Assembly (NCBI GenBank): GCA_005798335.1
Contig: SYJV01000156.1
Coordinates: 1 to 39,535 of the forward strand
Direction of reading: 5' to 3'
Source of the DNA: Planctomycetaceae bacterium
GTDB taxonomy: Bacteria > Planctomycetota > Planctomycetia > Pirellulales > Pirellulaceae
Length of the DNA stretch: 39,535 bases
Part shown: positions 8,111-16,987 of the stretch, piece by piece
Layout: the number at the start of each line of letters is the position of its first letter
Numbering within the stretch: the first letter of the stretch is position 1
Translations under genes and position numbers: made by a program
Notes under the pieces: generated by a model
Told to the model about the DNA's origin: nothing
Seen by the model: the letters and a program-made list of their open reading frames with translations, nothing else
The model's database searches: none

Positions 8111-8683
8111 ATGTTGAGAATTTCGACATCATTTGGAATTTGTTTGTGGCTGTCAGCGATGGCGGTCAGTGCACAAGACGCAGGCCAGGGGACCAAGATT
8201 GAGTTGGCCCAGGGCAAGCTTTCACTGGTAGTTCCGGCAGATTGGAAACCAGTCCCTCCTAAAAGTAGCATTGTTGAATATGAATTTATGGCCCCCAAAT
8301 CCGAGTCCAAAGCGGAAATGCAGGCCAGAGTCACCGTGATGCAAGCTGGCGGCGGAGTTCAAGCGAATGTCGATCGATGGTACGGTCAGTTCGAACAACC
8401 CGACAAGAGTTCCACTAAGGACAAAGCCAAGGTCGAAAAATTCGAGGTCGCGGGTTCGACGGTGCATTTCGTCGATATTTCTGGAATCTACAAAGATTCA
8501 ATGGGAGGTGGTCCATTTGCTCCCAAGCCATCGGTGTTACGCACCAACTATCGAAAAGTCGGGGCAATTATTCAGTTGAAGGACTCGGGCGACTTTTACT
8601 TGACCATTACTGGGCCCAATGCCGTTGTAGAAAAGCAGATCGCGAGCATGAAAAAAATGCTCCAGGAAATGAAGGCCAAGTAA
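8111..8683 (+). CDS. Secreted protein of unknown function
   Basis: A 190-residue protein with a clear signal peptide (LRISTSFGICLWLSAMAVSAQ) and no other membrane segment. The mature part resembles the small planctomycete exported proteins whose fold is a PsbP/LpqN-like alpha-beta sandwich: amphipathic strands, FSV-type VPADWKPV near the start, and a basic helical end (KQIASMKKMLQEMKAK). That similarity is only an impression. The ATG at 8111 is preferred because GGAG and a G-rich stretch precede it and because it starts the signal peptide. A palindromic repeat lies directly upstream and a good intrinsic terminator follows at 8709. Confidence 0.8.
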   Translation: MLRISTSFGICLWLSAMAVSAQDAGQGTKIELAQGKLSLVVPADWKPVPPKSSIVEYEFMAPKSESKAEMQARVTVMQAGGGVQANVDRWYGQFEQPDKSSTKDKAKVEKFEVAGSTVHFVDISGIYKDSMGGGPFAPKPSVLRTNYRKVGAIIQLKDSGDFYLTITGPNAVVEKQIASMKKMLQEMKAK

Positions 8684-8708
8684 TTACAGTTTCGATTTGG
8701 TAGCTACG

Positions 8709-8765
8709 AACGGACTCCAATCGCAACGCAAATGTTGAATGATTGGAATCCGTTTTTGTTTTTTA
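8709..8765 (+). terminator. Intrinsic terminator after the secreted-protein gene
   Basis: A 14-base stem (8709-8722 AACGGACTCCAATC with 8741-8754 GATTGGAATCCGTT, one G-U pair) encloses an 18-base loop. It is followed immediately by a T-rich run (TTTGTTTTTTAAA). It lies 26 bases after the stop at 8683 and before the ROK kinase gene. Confidence 0.85.
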
Positions 8766-8841
8766 AATGCTGCAGATTCCCCCCAGCTCTCGTGCTCGTT
8801 CGAGCTGCGGACAAGACTCGACTGCGACTTAATTAGCTTTT

Positions 8842-9882
8842 ATGAAGTGTAACCAACCGATTGTCCCACTTGCACAAGCAACGCAACCGCTGTTTCTCGG
8901 CGTCGATGTGGGTGGAACCAATATCAAGATTGGGCTGGTCGATGATGCCGGCCATACCTTGGGATATGAGCAGATCGAAACACTTGAGCCAGCAGGACCT
9001 GATCAAGCTGTCGCCAGAACCGTGGAAGCCTTGCAGCGAATTTGCAACTCCTGCGGCGCGTCCGCCAGCGACGTCGCGCGTGTTGGCTTGGGTGTTCCTG
9101 GCACGATGGACTTACCGCGCGGCATGTTTCTGCAGCCAATGAACTTGCCGAGTTGGTGGGAATACCCAGTGCGCGATCGTTTGCAAGCCGCAATCAAGCT
9201 GCCGGTATCGTTCGTGAACGATGCCAATGCAGCGTCGTATGGTGAATTCTGGATAGGCTCGGGAGAGAAATATCCGAGTCTGGTTCTGCTAACTTTGGGA
9301 ACAGGCGTGGGCGGTGGAATAATCGTCGACGGACATTTGATCAACGGCGTAAATAGTTTCGGCAGTGAATGTGGCCACGTAATCGTCGATTGCCGCCCGG
9401 ATGCTCGACTGTGCACTTGGGGAGGTGGCCGAGGCCAGCTCGAAGCCTATGCGAGTGCGAGCGCCGTTGCGCAGCGCGCCGAAGAAGGCTTGCGTCATGG
9501 CCGAACCAGTTCGCTGACTCGGCTGCTAATGCACGGAAAAGCCATTACGGCAAAACGAATTTACGACGCGGCGGAACAAGGCGACGCATTTGCACTAGAG
9601 ATCATCGATGAAGCAGCTTTTTACCTTGGCATCGGTGTCACAAACATGGTACATACTATCGACCCGGGCATCGTGGTATTGGGTGGCGCGATGAACTTTG
9701 GTGGAACCAAGTCGCCAGTGGGAAGGCGTTTTATTGACAAAATTCGCCAGGTGTTTGCAGAACGTACCTTCCCGAACGTGCGCGACGGAACCGTAATTGA
9801 GTTCGCCACCCTCGGCGCAGACGCAGGATATATCGGCGCCGCAGGCTACGCTCGCAAAGAATTTAAACAAAGCGCGAGCTAG
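8842..9882 (+). CDS. ROK-family sugar kinase (glucokinase-like)
   Basis: A 346-residue ROK protein. The phosphate-binding DVGGTNIK is at 22-29, the catalytic Asp in FVNDANA at 127, and LGTGVGGGII at 152-161 completes the ATP site. The ECGH motif (Glu176, His179) contacts sugar and zinc. The usual ROK zinc motif CxCGxxGCxE is degenerate: C191-T-W-G-G-G-R-G-Q-L-E keeps only the first Cys, with Trp and Gln at the other two ligand positions. Family knowledge suggests phosphorylation of glucose or an N-acyl hexosamine in the cytoplasm. No strong ribosome binding site precedes the ATG, so a later start is possible. It lies 33 bases before lepA. Confidence 0.88.
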   Translation: MKCNQPIVPLAQATQPLFLGVDVGGTNIKIGLVDDAGHTLGYEQIETLEPAGPDQAVARTVEALQRICNSCGASASDVARVGLGVPGTMDLPRGMFLQPMNLPSWWEYPVRDRLQAAIKLPVSFVNDANAASYGEFWIGSGEKYPSLVLLTLGTGVGGGIIVDGHLINGVNSFGSECGHVIVDCRPDARLCTWGGGRGQLEAYASASAVAQRAEEGLRHGRTSSLTRLLMHGKAITAKRIYDAAEQGDAFALEIIDEAAFYLGIGVTNMVHTIDPGIVVLGGAMNFGGTKSPVGRRFIDKIRQVFAERTFPNVRDGTVIEFATLGADAGYIGAAGYARKEFKQSAS

Positions 9883-9915
9883 CGAAGCGAGCGGTTGGAC
9901 TTCAAAGGCAGCTAC

Positions 9916-11724
9916 ATGACAAATCTCGATCGATCCCACATTCGCAATTTTTGCATCATTGCCCATATCGACCATGGTAAGAGCACATTGGCGGATCGAT
10001 TGCTGGAGAAAACCGGAACGGTCGCCTCTCGTGACATGCGCGAGCAGTTGCTGGACGACATGGTCCTGGAACGACAACGTGGGATCACCATCAAGGCGCG
10101 GGCGGTCGCGCTGCGCACCCAGCACAAGGGCGAGTCCTACGAGCTCAATTTGATCGATACTCCTGGGCACGTCGATTTTCATTATGAAGTCTCCCGCAGC
10201 TTGACGTGTTGTGAAGGTGCGCTGCTGCTGGTAGATGCGTTTCAAGGCGTCGAAGCCCAGACTGTAGCCAACGCCTACGCCGCCATGGAACACGATCTAA
10301 AGATCATTCCGGTAATCAATAAGATTGATCTGACGCATGCGCGGGTGGATGAAGTGATTGCCGAAATGGAACAATCGCTCAACATCGATCCCGACGAGAT
10401 CATCAAAGTCAGCGCTAAAGCCGGTATTGGTATCGAGGACTTGATTCGCGCGGTGATCGAACGTGTGCCGCCTCCCAGCGGCGATCCTAACGGGCCGTTG
10501 CGCGCGATGGTTTTCGATTCGCACTATGACGACTATCGGGGAGCGATTACCTACGTGCGCGTAATGAACGGCACCGTCGAGCAGGGACAGAAAATTCGCT
10601 TGTTGCGCGCCGGCGTAACTCACGAGGCGATCGAGATTGGACAGTTTGTCCCTAAACGCAAAGCCGTCAAGAGTTTGCAAGCTGGGCAAGTCGGTTACTT
10701 GATTTGCAATATCAAATCACTTCAGGAAGTTCACATCGGTGACACGGTTGCACCGCCCACTGCGACCATCGACGATGCTCTACCAGGTTACCAGCCGCCC
10801 AAGCGCATGGTTTACTGTGGACTGTATCCGAGCGACGGGCAAGACTTTAGTGAGTTGCGAGATGCGCTGGAGAAATTGAGCATCAACGACCCGAGTTTTG
10901 AATTTGTACCCGAAACCAGCGAAGCACTTGGGTTCGGCTTTCGTTGCGGATTTCTTGGCCTGCTGCACATGGAGATTATCCAACAGCGATTGGAAGCAGA
11001 ATGCGATGTGGATTTGGTTCAAACTGCTCCCAACGTAACCTATGAAATCGTCACCAAAAACGGCGAACGGCTGGAAATTCACCGACCACAGGAAGTGCCC
11101 GATTCTGGAGATATCGAGGAATTTTGCCAACCGATCGTACGAGTGAACTTTGTTGTACCGAACGATCAAATTGGGCAAGTCATGAAACTGTGCCAAGATC
11201 GTCGTGGAATGCAACGGGGAACCGAGTACCTTTCCGCTACGCGCGCGATGGTCACCTACGATTTGCCCTTGGCGGAGGTCATCTACGACCTACACGACAA
11301 ACTCAAGAGTGCGACTCGGGGTTACGGCACGATGGACTACGAGATCATCGGTTACGAACCTGCCAATCTGGTACGCATGGACATCTTGGTCAATGGCAAG
11401 CGCGTCGATGCGCTGAGTATTATTTGTGACCGAGCCGATTCTGATCGGCGCGGCCGCGCGATTGTCAAGAAACTGAAGAGCGAACTGGACCGCCACATGT
11501 TCGAGATCGCCGTTCAAGCCGCAATTGGCACGCGCGTCATCGCTCGCGAAACTGTTCCAGCAATGCGCAAGAACGTCACAGCCAAGTGCTACGGTGGCGA
11601 CATCAGCCGCAAGCGCAAGTTGTGGGCCAAACAAAAGGAAGGCAAGAAGCGCATGAAGTCCATCGGCTCGGTCGATATTCCTCAAAAAGCGTTCATGGCC
11701 GTGCTTGAGTCTGGAGATCCTTAG
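9916..11724 (+). CDS. lepA: Elongation factor 4 (LepA)
   Basis: A translational GTPase of 602 residues, the normal length for LepA. The G1 motif AHIDHGKST is at 16-24, then RGITIKARA (G2), DTPGHVDFHYEV (G3) and NKIDL (G4). The LepA-specific C-terminal domain is present, with GGDISRKRKLWAKQKEGKKRMK near the end. The ATG at 9916 is preferred because AAAGG precedes it and the protein then begins in register with known LepA; a TTG at 9895 would add seven residues. LepA acts on stalled or mispaused ribosomes and is not usually essential. The gene is convergent with thrC. Confidence 0.97.
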   Translation: MTNLDRSHIRNFCIIAHIDHGKSTLADRLLEKTGTVASRDMREQLLDDMVLERQRGITIKARAVALRTQHKGESYELNLIDTPGHVDFHYEVSRSLTCCEGALLLVDAFQGVEAQTVANAYAAMEHDLKIIPVINKIDLTHARVDEVIAEMEQSLNIDPDEIIKVSAKAGIGIEDLIRAVIERVPPPSGDPNGPLRAMVFDSHYDDYRGAITYVRVMNGTVEQGQKIRLLRAGVTHEAIEIGQFVPKRKAVKSLQAGQVGYLICNIKSLQEVHIGDTVAPPTATIDDALPGYQPPKRMVYCGLYPSDGQDFSELRDALEKLSINDPSFEFVPETSEALGFGFRCGFLGLLHMEIIQQRLEAECDVDLVQTAPNVTYEIVTKNGERLEIHRPQEVPDSGDIEEFCQPIVRVNFVVPNDQIGQVMKLCQDRRGMQRGTEYLSATRAMVTYDLPLAEVIYDLHDKLKSATRGYGTMDYEIIGYEPANLVRMDILVNGKRVDALSIICDRADSDRRGRAIVKKLKSELDRHMFEIAVQAAIGTRVIARETVPAMRKNVTAKCYGGDISRKRKLWAKQKEGKKRMKSIGSVDIPQKAFMAVLESGDP

Positions 11725-11813
11725 GATCAGCTTGAAATCACCTACTCGACGCACGTGGCTAGCGCCAACGGTGCACTTTTTATCAACCCACCTCCAACGT
11801 CAGGCGGCTGCAT

Positions 11814-13250
11814 CTAGCTATACAGTTGAATTGCGCGAATGATCGCATCCAGTTCGTTGGGGACCGCAACAGCGCGATTGGCGAACGATGCGCGAGTAAC
11901 TCCGCGACTGCCGAGAACTTCGTTGAATTTGTCTTGATCGGTCGTATGATAGGCGACGGTTGCCGTGGGATCTTTCAATTGATGTCCGGTTAAGATACAC
12001 ACGACGCGGTCCGAGGGCGCGATGATACCTTGCTGTCGCAATAATTTGGCGCCCGCAACGCTGGCGGCACTGGCTGGTTCGCAGCCGATGCCACCCGCTC
12101 CGACTTGCGCTTTGGCGTCCAGAATCTCCTGGTCGGTTACTTTGCGCACCACGCCATCGCAGACGTCGAGTGCACGCAAGCACTTAACTAAATTCACGGG
12201 ACGATTGATTTCGATTGCGCTAGCAATCGTATCCGCTTTTGCGCGGCGACTGTCCAAGTCGTTATAGTAGTCGCAAGAAATCAATCGGTCCGGTTGTCCA
12301 CCGTTCCACCGCAGATTGCGCCGATCAAACAATTGGTACAGCGTATCCGCACCGGCTGCGTTAATCACTGCCAACCGCGGCACGCGATCGATCAAGCCCA
12401 AGTGCAAGAGCTCTTGAAACGCTTTACCAAAAGCACTGGAATTGCCGAGATTGCCTCCAGGTACCACGATCCAATCGGGAACTTGCCACCGCAACGCTTC
12501 GAGTACTCGATACATAATCGTCTTCTGTCCTTCGAGACGGAAGGGATTGATCGAGTTGACTAAATAGATGCCCAGGTCCTTCGATACTTCGCGAACTCGA
12601 ATCATGGCATCGTCGAAATCGCCGGCAATCTGAACCGTCAGGGCACCGTACTCTAGAGCCTGAGAAAGTTTGCCGTACGAGATCTTGCCGCTGCCAATGA
12701 AGATCACCGCTTTCATCAACTGGGTTACCGAACAATACATGGCCAGCGATGCACTTGTGTTACCGGTGCTCGCACAGGCGGCCCGTTTGGCTCCCGTCAT
12801 AAAAGCATGCGTGAATGCCGCACACATGCCGTTGTCTTTAAAGCTGCCCGAAGGATTCATCCCTTCGTATTGCAAAAAAAGGCGTCCCTCGTCCATTCCC
12901 ACGTACTTGCCAACCCAATTCGCTTGTTGCAGCAGCGTTTGGCCTTCGCCGACAGTGACGACTTTATCAAGCGGCGCAAATGGCAGCAGCTCGTGGAAAC
13001 GCCAGACACCGCTGAACCGCAGCGGTTCGAATCGACGACTCCAATAGCGTTCGAAATCCGCCAAATTTTGGGGAACTTCGACGCGCGACCAATCATATTC
13101 AACATCCAGCAAATCTCCGCACCGGTCGCAAGCCGTTTTCACTTGGCCGACATCGAAGTCCGCACCGCAGAGGGGATTCAAGCATTTTTGAAACGCCAGC
13201 CCGCTGGTCACACGTTTGGTAAGCGCGCTTGCCAACTCGGTGTCGGCCAT
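11814..13250 (-). CDS. thrC: Threonine synthase
   Basis: A PLP-dependent enzyme of 478 residues that converts O-phosphohomoserine to threonine and phosphate. The N-terminus carries a zinc-ribbon-like module (Cys23, Cys28, Cys41, Cys44). The PLP lysine is Lys138 in [11 protein letters not shown], followed by STGNTSAS, the phosphate-binding GGNLGN and a late [12 protein letters not shown]. This is the class of threonine synthase with an N-terminal Cys module rather than the E. coli type. GCAGGGG precedes the ATG. The gene is alone on its strand, with a family B palindromic repeat 20 bases upstream of the start. A related PLP lyase is an alternative, but the length and motifs fit threonine synthase well. 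Confidence 0.93.
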   Translation of the reverse strand: MADTELASALTKRVTSGLAFQKCLNPLCGADFDVGQVKTACDRCGDLLDVEYDWSRVEVPQNLADFERYWSRRFEPLRFSGVWRFHELLPFAPLDKVVTVGEGQTLLQQANWVGKYVGMDEGRLFLQYEGMNPSGSFKDNGMCAAFTHAFMTGAKRAACASTGNTSASLAMYCSVTQLMKAVIFIGSGKISYGKLSQALEYGALTVQIAGDFDDAMIRVREVSKDLGIYLVNSINPFRLEGQKTIMYRVLEALRWQVPDWIVVPGGNLGNSSAFGKAFQELLHLGLIDRVPRLAVINAAGADTLYQLFDRRNLRWNGGQPDRLISCDYYNDLDSRRAKADTIASAIEINRPVNLVKCLRALDVCDGVVRKVTDQEILDAKAQVGAGGIGCEPASAASVAGAKLLRQQGIIAPSDRVVCILTGHQLKDPTATVAYHTTDQDKFNEVLGSRGVTRASFANRAVAVPNELDAIIRAIQLYS

Positions 13251-13269
13251 AGTAAAAGCCCCTGCAAGT

Positions 13270-13357
13270 GTAGAGCAATTGCCCTCAATTGCTCAAAAAA
13301 CGATTTCTGCTCAGCGGGATGATTATGCTCAAGAACGATTGAGGACAATCGTTCTAC
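13270..13357. repeat. Palindromic repeat family B, copy 2
   Basis: Arms 13270-13294 (GTAGAGCAATTGCCCTCAATT..) and 13333-13357 (GAACGATTGAGGACAATCGT..) match the copy at 7979-8090, including the internal GCTCAAGAACGATTG piece. It fills much of the 331-base gap between thrC and the dksA-like gene. The rest of that gap holds the promoter at 13493 and no gene that I can see. Confidence 0.85.
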
Positions 13358-13492
13358 TCTCGTACTAGCGTTTTATTAGAGTATACAGCCATCGTGGGGA
13401 GTAGGAATGGTTGTGAGCCGATTCATGTGACCGCATCATTCAACATCGGATAAAGAATTGGGCTATGTTAGTTAAACCGACGTTAATGCTGT

Positions 13493-13521
13493 TTGACAAG
13501 CGTTGCAATCTGGCCTACCAT
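13493..13521 (+). promoter_or_regulatory. Candidate sigma-70 promoter of the dksA-lspA-hisN operon
   Basis: A perfect -35 TTGACA (13493-13498) is separated by 17 bases from TACCAT (13516-13521, 4 of 6 matches to TATAAT). The implied transcript starts near 13528, giving a leader of about 55 bases before the ATG at 13582. Confidence 0.5.
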
Positions 13522-13581
13522 TCGCACGAAATTCCTCAAAGTACGTTCTCCCCCAGATCGACTTACTAATCAGGAGTCTGC

Positions 13582-13944
13582 ATGAAATCTGATGATTTGG
13601 AACGATTCCGTACAATGCTGCTGGCGCTGCGAAGGCGGTTAATGGGCGACGTCCATATGATGACACATGAAGCGTTAGGGGGGGCGGAAACCGATTCTGG
13701 CGACAATCATGCCCCGATGCATCCAGCGGATGCTGGAACGCATAGTTTCGAGCAGGAATTTACATTGAACCTACTATCCAGCGATGGTGATCGCTTGGAT
13801 CGCATTGAAGCTGCTCTTGAACGAATTGCCAAGCGGACCTACGGTATCTGTGAAGAATGCGGCGGTCGCATTCCCAAAGCAAGGTTGGAGACTCTTCCGG
13901 ATACTCCCCACTGTGTCAAGTGCGCCTCTCAGTTGGAAGGCTGA
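13582..13944 (+). CDS. DksA/TraR-family zinc-finger protein
   Basis: A 120-residue protein with an N-terminal helical region, a short acidic stretch and a C4 zinc finger (Cys90, Cys93, Cys111, Cys114; CEECGGRIPKARLETLPDT then CVKC). It is shorter than E. coli DksA and closer to the TraR/YbiI-like group often found in Planctomycetota. Family knowledge: these proteins bind in the secondary channel of RNA polymerase and modulate initiation, but the tip residues needed for DksA activity cannot be confirmed here. CAGGAG precedes the ATG. It heads an operon: the lspA GTG begins one base after its stop. Confidence 0.9.
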   Translation: MKSDDLERFRTMLLALRRRLMGDVHMMTHEALGGAETDSGDNHAPMHPADAGTHSFEQEFTLNLLSSDGDRLDRIEAALERIAKRTYGICEECGGRIPKARLETLPDTPHCVKCASQLEG

Positions 13945-13945
13945 C

Positions 13946-14509
13946 GTGAGCAAGTCGATTCCCCACGTCGAGATTCGCTGGTTCGCTTTCGCAACGATTG
14001 CCATCATTGGTGCTGGCTTGGATCTTTGGACTAAGCAGACCGTATTTGATTGGCGAGGAATTCCAGGCAGCAGCCAACCGTGGTGGGTCATCAACGGCTA
14101 CGTTGGAATCGAGACGGCGGTAAACCTAGGAGCGCTCTTCGGAATGGGCGCGGGTTTTGGGAGCGTATTTGCCACACTGTCGATTCTTGCCGCGATCGCC
14201 ATCTTAGTCTGGTTGTCCCGTTTCCGTGCGATCGAGAGTTGGTGGTTGCTGGTGGCGCTAGGCTGTGTCATGGGGGGAATTGGTGGGAATTTGTACGATC
14301 GGCTCGGATTATGGTACCAGCCAAATTTTCCGCCAGAATGGAAAAGCGGTGTGCGAGACTGGATCTTGTTGCGTTATCAGCAGTACACTTGGCCGAACTT
14401 TAACATCGCCGACAGTCTATTGGTCTGTGGCGCAATCATGTTGGCAATTCACTCGTTCATGACTCCTGCCAGTCAAGATTTAACGCAGCCAATCGAATCC
14501 AAGCAGTGA
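13946..14509 (+). CDS. lspA: Lipoprotein signal peptidase II
   Basis: An inner-membrane aspartic protease of 187 residues that removes signal peptides from prolipoproteins. The family motifs are present in order: ETAVNLGALFGM, GGIGGNLYDR, SGVRDWILL with the first catalytic Asp, and FNIADSLL with the second. Four hydrophobic segments match the family fold. The start is the GTG at 13946, which follows the dksA-like stop by one base and has GGAAGG five bases upstream. A longer frame back to 13784 would overlap the dksA-like gene and is not family-like. The spacer between the two catalytic Asp motifs contains a Trp-rich insertion (LWYQPNFPPEW before SGVRDW), typical of planctomycete LspA. Confidence 0.93.
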   Translation: MSKSIPHVEIRWFAFATIAIIGAGLDLWTKQTVFDWRGIPGSSQPWWVINGYVGIETAVNLGALFGMGAGFGSVFATLSILAAIAILVWLSRFRAIESWWLLVALGCVMGGIGGNLYDRLGLWYQPNFPPEWKSGVRDWILLRYQQYTWPNFNIADSLLVCGAIMLAIHSFMTPASQDLTQPIESKQ

Positions 14510-15360
14510 TTTTTCAAATGCCGACCGACAATGCCGCCGACTCGCTCGGTTTCCAGATTCCTGCCGCGCTGGTCACTTGCATGGATGGACGCTTAGCAGC
14601 GGCCATTTCGTTAGCGGTTGCGGCAGGTCGCTCGACGTTGGATTTTTTTCAAACCAGCAAATTCTCCGTAGTGCGCAAGGGCGATAATTCGCCGGTCACC
14701 GCCGCAGATCATCGCGCCGAAGAACTGATTCGCCAGCAACTGGAGCACTTGTATCCGCACGATGCAATTTTAGGTGAGGAGTTTGGCGTACGCGTTGGGA
14801 CCAGCCCATATCAATGGATTGTCGATCCGATTGATGGAACGAAGAGTTTTATTTCCGGCGTACCGCTCTATTCGACGCTAGTAGGCATCGTGCAACAGCG
14901 CGAGTGCCTAGCAGGTGTGATTTACATTCCCGCGCTGGACGAGATCGTGTTCGCCGCCCGTGGGTTGGGAGCTTGGTACAGTGCGAGATGCGAACCTCCC
15001 ACGCGTTGCCAAGTTTCGTCGCGTTCGCTCGCCGAAGGTCTGTTTCTAACTTCCCAAGTTGACACTTTTTGCAAACGCGGTGCGCAAAACTGCTTTGATC
15101 GGCTGCAGAAATCCGCTTATATCACGCGCACCTGGGGTGATGGTTACGGTTACCTGTTGGTGGCAACCGGTCGCGCCGAGATAATGGTCGACCCGATTGC
15201 CAACCCATGGGATCTGGCCGCTGTGCAACCTATCGTCGAAGAAGCGGGAGGACGCTTTTCCGATTGGCGAGGGAATTCCAGCGTGTTCGGGGGCGACGGC
15301 GTCGGCTCCAATTCAGTCGTCTACGACGAAGTCATGCAAGCGTTGTCCGACAATAGATGA
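14506..15360 (+). CDS. hisN: Inositol-monophosphatase family, histidinol-phosphatase (HisN)-like
   Basis: A Mg-dependent phosphatase of the IMPase superfamily, up to 284 residues. Metal ligands are visible in GEEFG, DPIDGTKSFISGVP and the late NPWDLAAVQPIVEEAGG. The variants DPIDGTKSF..GVPLY and WGDGYGYLLVATGRAEIMVDP are those of HisN-type histidinol-phosphatases, not SuhB/IMPA. HisN performs the penultimate step of histidine synthesis; a hisH gene lies elsewhere in the window. The GTG at 14506 overlaps the lspA stop by four bases, which suggests translational coupling. ATGs at 14518 and 14581 are alternatives, and the latter gives the most family-like N-terminus. The fold is sure; the substrate is probable. 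Confidence 0.8.
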   Translation: MIFQMPTDNAADSLGFQIPAALVTCMDGRLAAAISLAVAAGRSTLDFFQTSKFSVVRKGDNSPVTAADHRAEELIRQQLEHLYPHDAILGEEFGVRVGTSPYQWIVDPIDGTKSFISGVPLYSTLVGIVQQRECLAGVIYIPALDEIVFAARGLGAWYSARCEPPTRCQVSSRSLAEGLFLTSQVDTFCKRGAQNCFDRLQKSAYITRTWGDGYGYLLVATGRAEIMVDPIANPWDLAAVQPIVEEAGGRFSDWRGNSSVFGGDGVGSNSVVYDEVMQALSDNR

Positions 15361-15487
15361 AGTGATCGCGCATGAATTCCGATTTGTTGAACGCAAGATT
15401 GTAGAACAACTCGCCCCGAATGTTCATGGGCCGGATTCACACGGGCAAACCCGCGGAAATCTAATGGCTACGCTCGCTCCAATACGT

Positions 15488-16987
15488 TTACTGAGGAGCC
15501 TCGCCGCCGAAATTTGCTGCTGGATTGCCATTGGGAGCATTCGGAGGATTCACACCAGGTTGACGCTGTTGGTTCTGCATCTGTCCGGGCTGTTGTTTTT
15601 TCGGTTCGAGCATCGAACGCAGTGCCTTGCCCAGTGCCGAGGAGTCGACGTTGTGACCGAGCTGACGGACTACAGTATGCCCTTCGGTTTTCGCGGCAAT
15701 GTCAAGTTCATTGATCATTTTGCGCACCAACTCGAGTAGTGCGTCGCCGTCCGCCGAGACAAGGATCGAATTAGTGGTTGGCTCGACTCCCAAGGACAAT
15801 TTGCCTTTGAACGTAAAATTCAGTCCTCCGGTGGGAGAGACGACGTCGTCGGAATAACTTCGCCGATACCCGCTATCGCCGCGTGAACCGTCGGGATTTG
15901 GCCTCGCGTTGGCTTGCTGAAACGCTTTATCGTTTGTGCTCAACAGGTCGCGATAAACGTCTTTGATCGCTTCGACGATCGTTTCCGCGCGAGAATGTTG
16001 TATCCGCACCATCGCAAATACGCGGACGTTCTTGGTGTTCACGGGTTCGGGAACGTCCCAGAGTTCGATCAAGTCTTTGATCGTTTGTCGATCCGCGTCG
16101 TCAGCGTTTCGCACGATGATCGTGTTGGAGTCGTTGTTGGCGATAAACGAAATAGGTGGGCGTTTGCCTAACTGGCGATTTTCCGTTTTGCCGCTGCTCG
16201 ACGGGGGAATCCCGTAATACCAGGAAAGAAACCGGTCGTTCGAGTTTTCCTTTTTCTCGGCTCGATCTTTGAAGTACTTTTCCAGATCGATCGAGATCCA
16301 AGTGGCGGTCAGGTGCTTGACGTGAAAAATGTCGTAGTCACGTCGAGGTGGACGTCGCGTCTGCATCAGTTCTTCCAACCGATCCAGCGCCGCAGTATCA
16401 TCCGACTGCAATACCAAATTGCCGTGGTCGTCCACAAAAATCTTGATAGGAGCGACTGCTGCACGTGCAGAATTTTTGTTAGCTAATTTGTTCATCGGAG
16501 GCGCATCGGAATCGGACTGGTCGCTTGGCAAACCATCAGATGGCAGGTTCTCCGGCGGCAGACTGCCGGGTGATGATCTACTTCCGGGCGGGTCTTCGGT
16601 AGGCGTACTGGTTAGTACATTCCTGATACCACCAAACGGCCGTGAGTTGCGTGACTTGAGCGAACTCTTGCCGCCACTGCTAGACGCCTGGGATCGATTA
16701 ATTGTTGTTGTAGGAGCCGGATTACTTGTGACTTTGGTTGTAACGGTGCTCTTGCTGGGTTCAGGGGATTCTGGGGGCGGCGAACTAGATTCGGGCGATT
16801 CAAATTCATCAGCTTGTGGAATGCTTAATGGGTTGGGAGACAATCGTTCCCAGTGTTCTTTTAATTGTTTGAGATACTCGTAGGTTTCCGGCTGGCGCGA
16901 TGCATCGATCACTCGTAACGTGCTAGCTCGGCCTCCTTCGGGTGGAAGTTCGCCGAGCTTAACCAACAGATTTTGAACTTCTTCCAT
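15488..16987 (-). CDS. Secretin N-domain protein, C-terminal part of a frameshifted gene
   Basis: This 499-residue frame begins inside the preceding 400-residue frame and appears to be its continuation after a frameshift near 17000-17004. It starts with the end of a NolW-like repeat (MEEVQNLLVKLGELPPE), then a Ser/Pro-rich linker of about 100 residues. Two more secretin_N-type repeats follow (IKIFVDDHGNLVLQ.., and ISFIANNDSNTIIVRNADD..DLIELWD with VRVFAMVRIQHSRAETI). A further N-like module ends in a Gln/Pro/Asn-rich tail. I see no secretin pore domain. Related planctomycete proteins are annotated as type II secretion PulD-like, but a pore cannot be inferred here. As a separate gene its ATG has no good ribosome binding site, so it may not be expressed if the frameshift is real. 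Confidence 0.7.
   Translation of the reverse strand: MEEVQNLLVKLGELPPEGGRASTLRVIDASRQPETYEYLKQLKEHWERLSPNPLSIPQADEFESPESSSPPPESPEPSKSTVTTKVTSNPAPTTTINRSQASSSGGKSSLKSRNSRPFGGIRNVLTSTPTEDPPGSRSSPGSLPPENLPSDGLPSDQSDSDAPPMNKLANKNSARAAVAPIKIFVDDHGNLVLQSDDTAALDRLEELMQTRRPPRRDYDIFHVKHLTATWISIDLEKYFKDRAEKKENSNDRFLSWYYGIPPSSSGKTENRQLGKRPPISFIANNDSNTIIVRNADDADRQTIKDLIELWDVPEPVNTKNVRVFAMVRIQHSRAETIVEAIKDVYRDLLSTNDKAFQQANARPNPDGSRGDSGYRRSYSDDVVSPTGGLNFTFKGKLSLGVEPTTNSILVSADGDALLELVRKMINELDIAAKTEGHTVVRQLGHNVDSSALGKALRSMLEPKKQQPGQMQNQQRQPGVNPPNAPNGNPAANFGGEAPQ

Noticed and set aside
11725-11813. Intrinsic terminator between lepA and thrC
   Set aside because: A weak stem (GTGGCTAGCGCCAACGGTGCAC) with a short T-run was seen but pairing is too poor to call.
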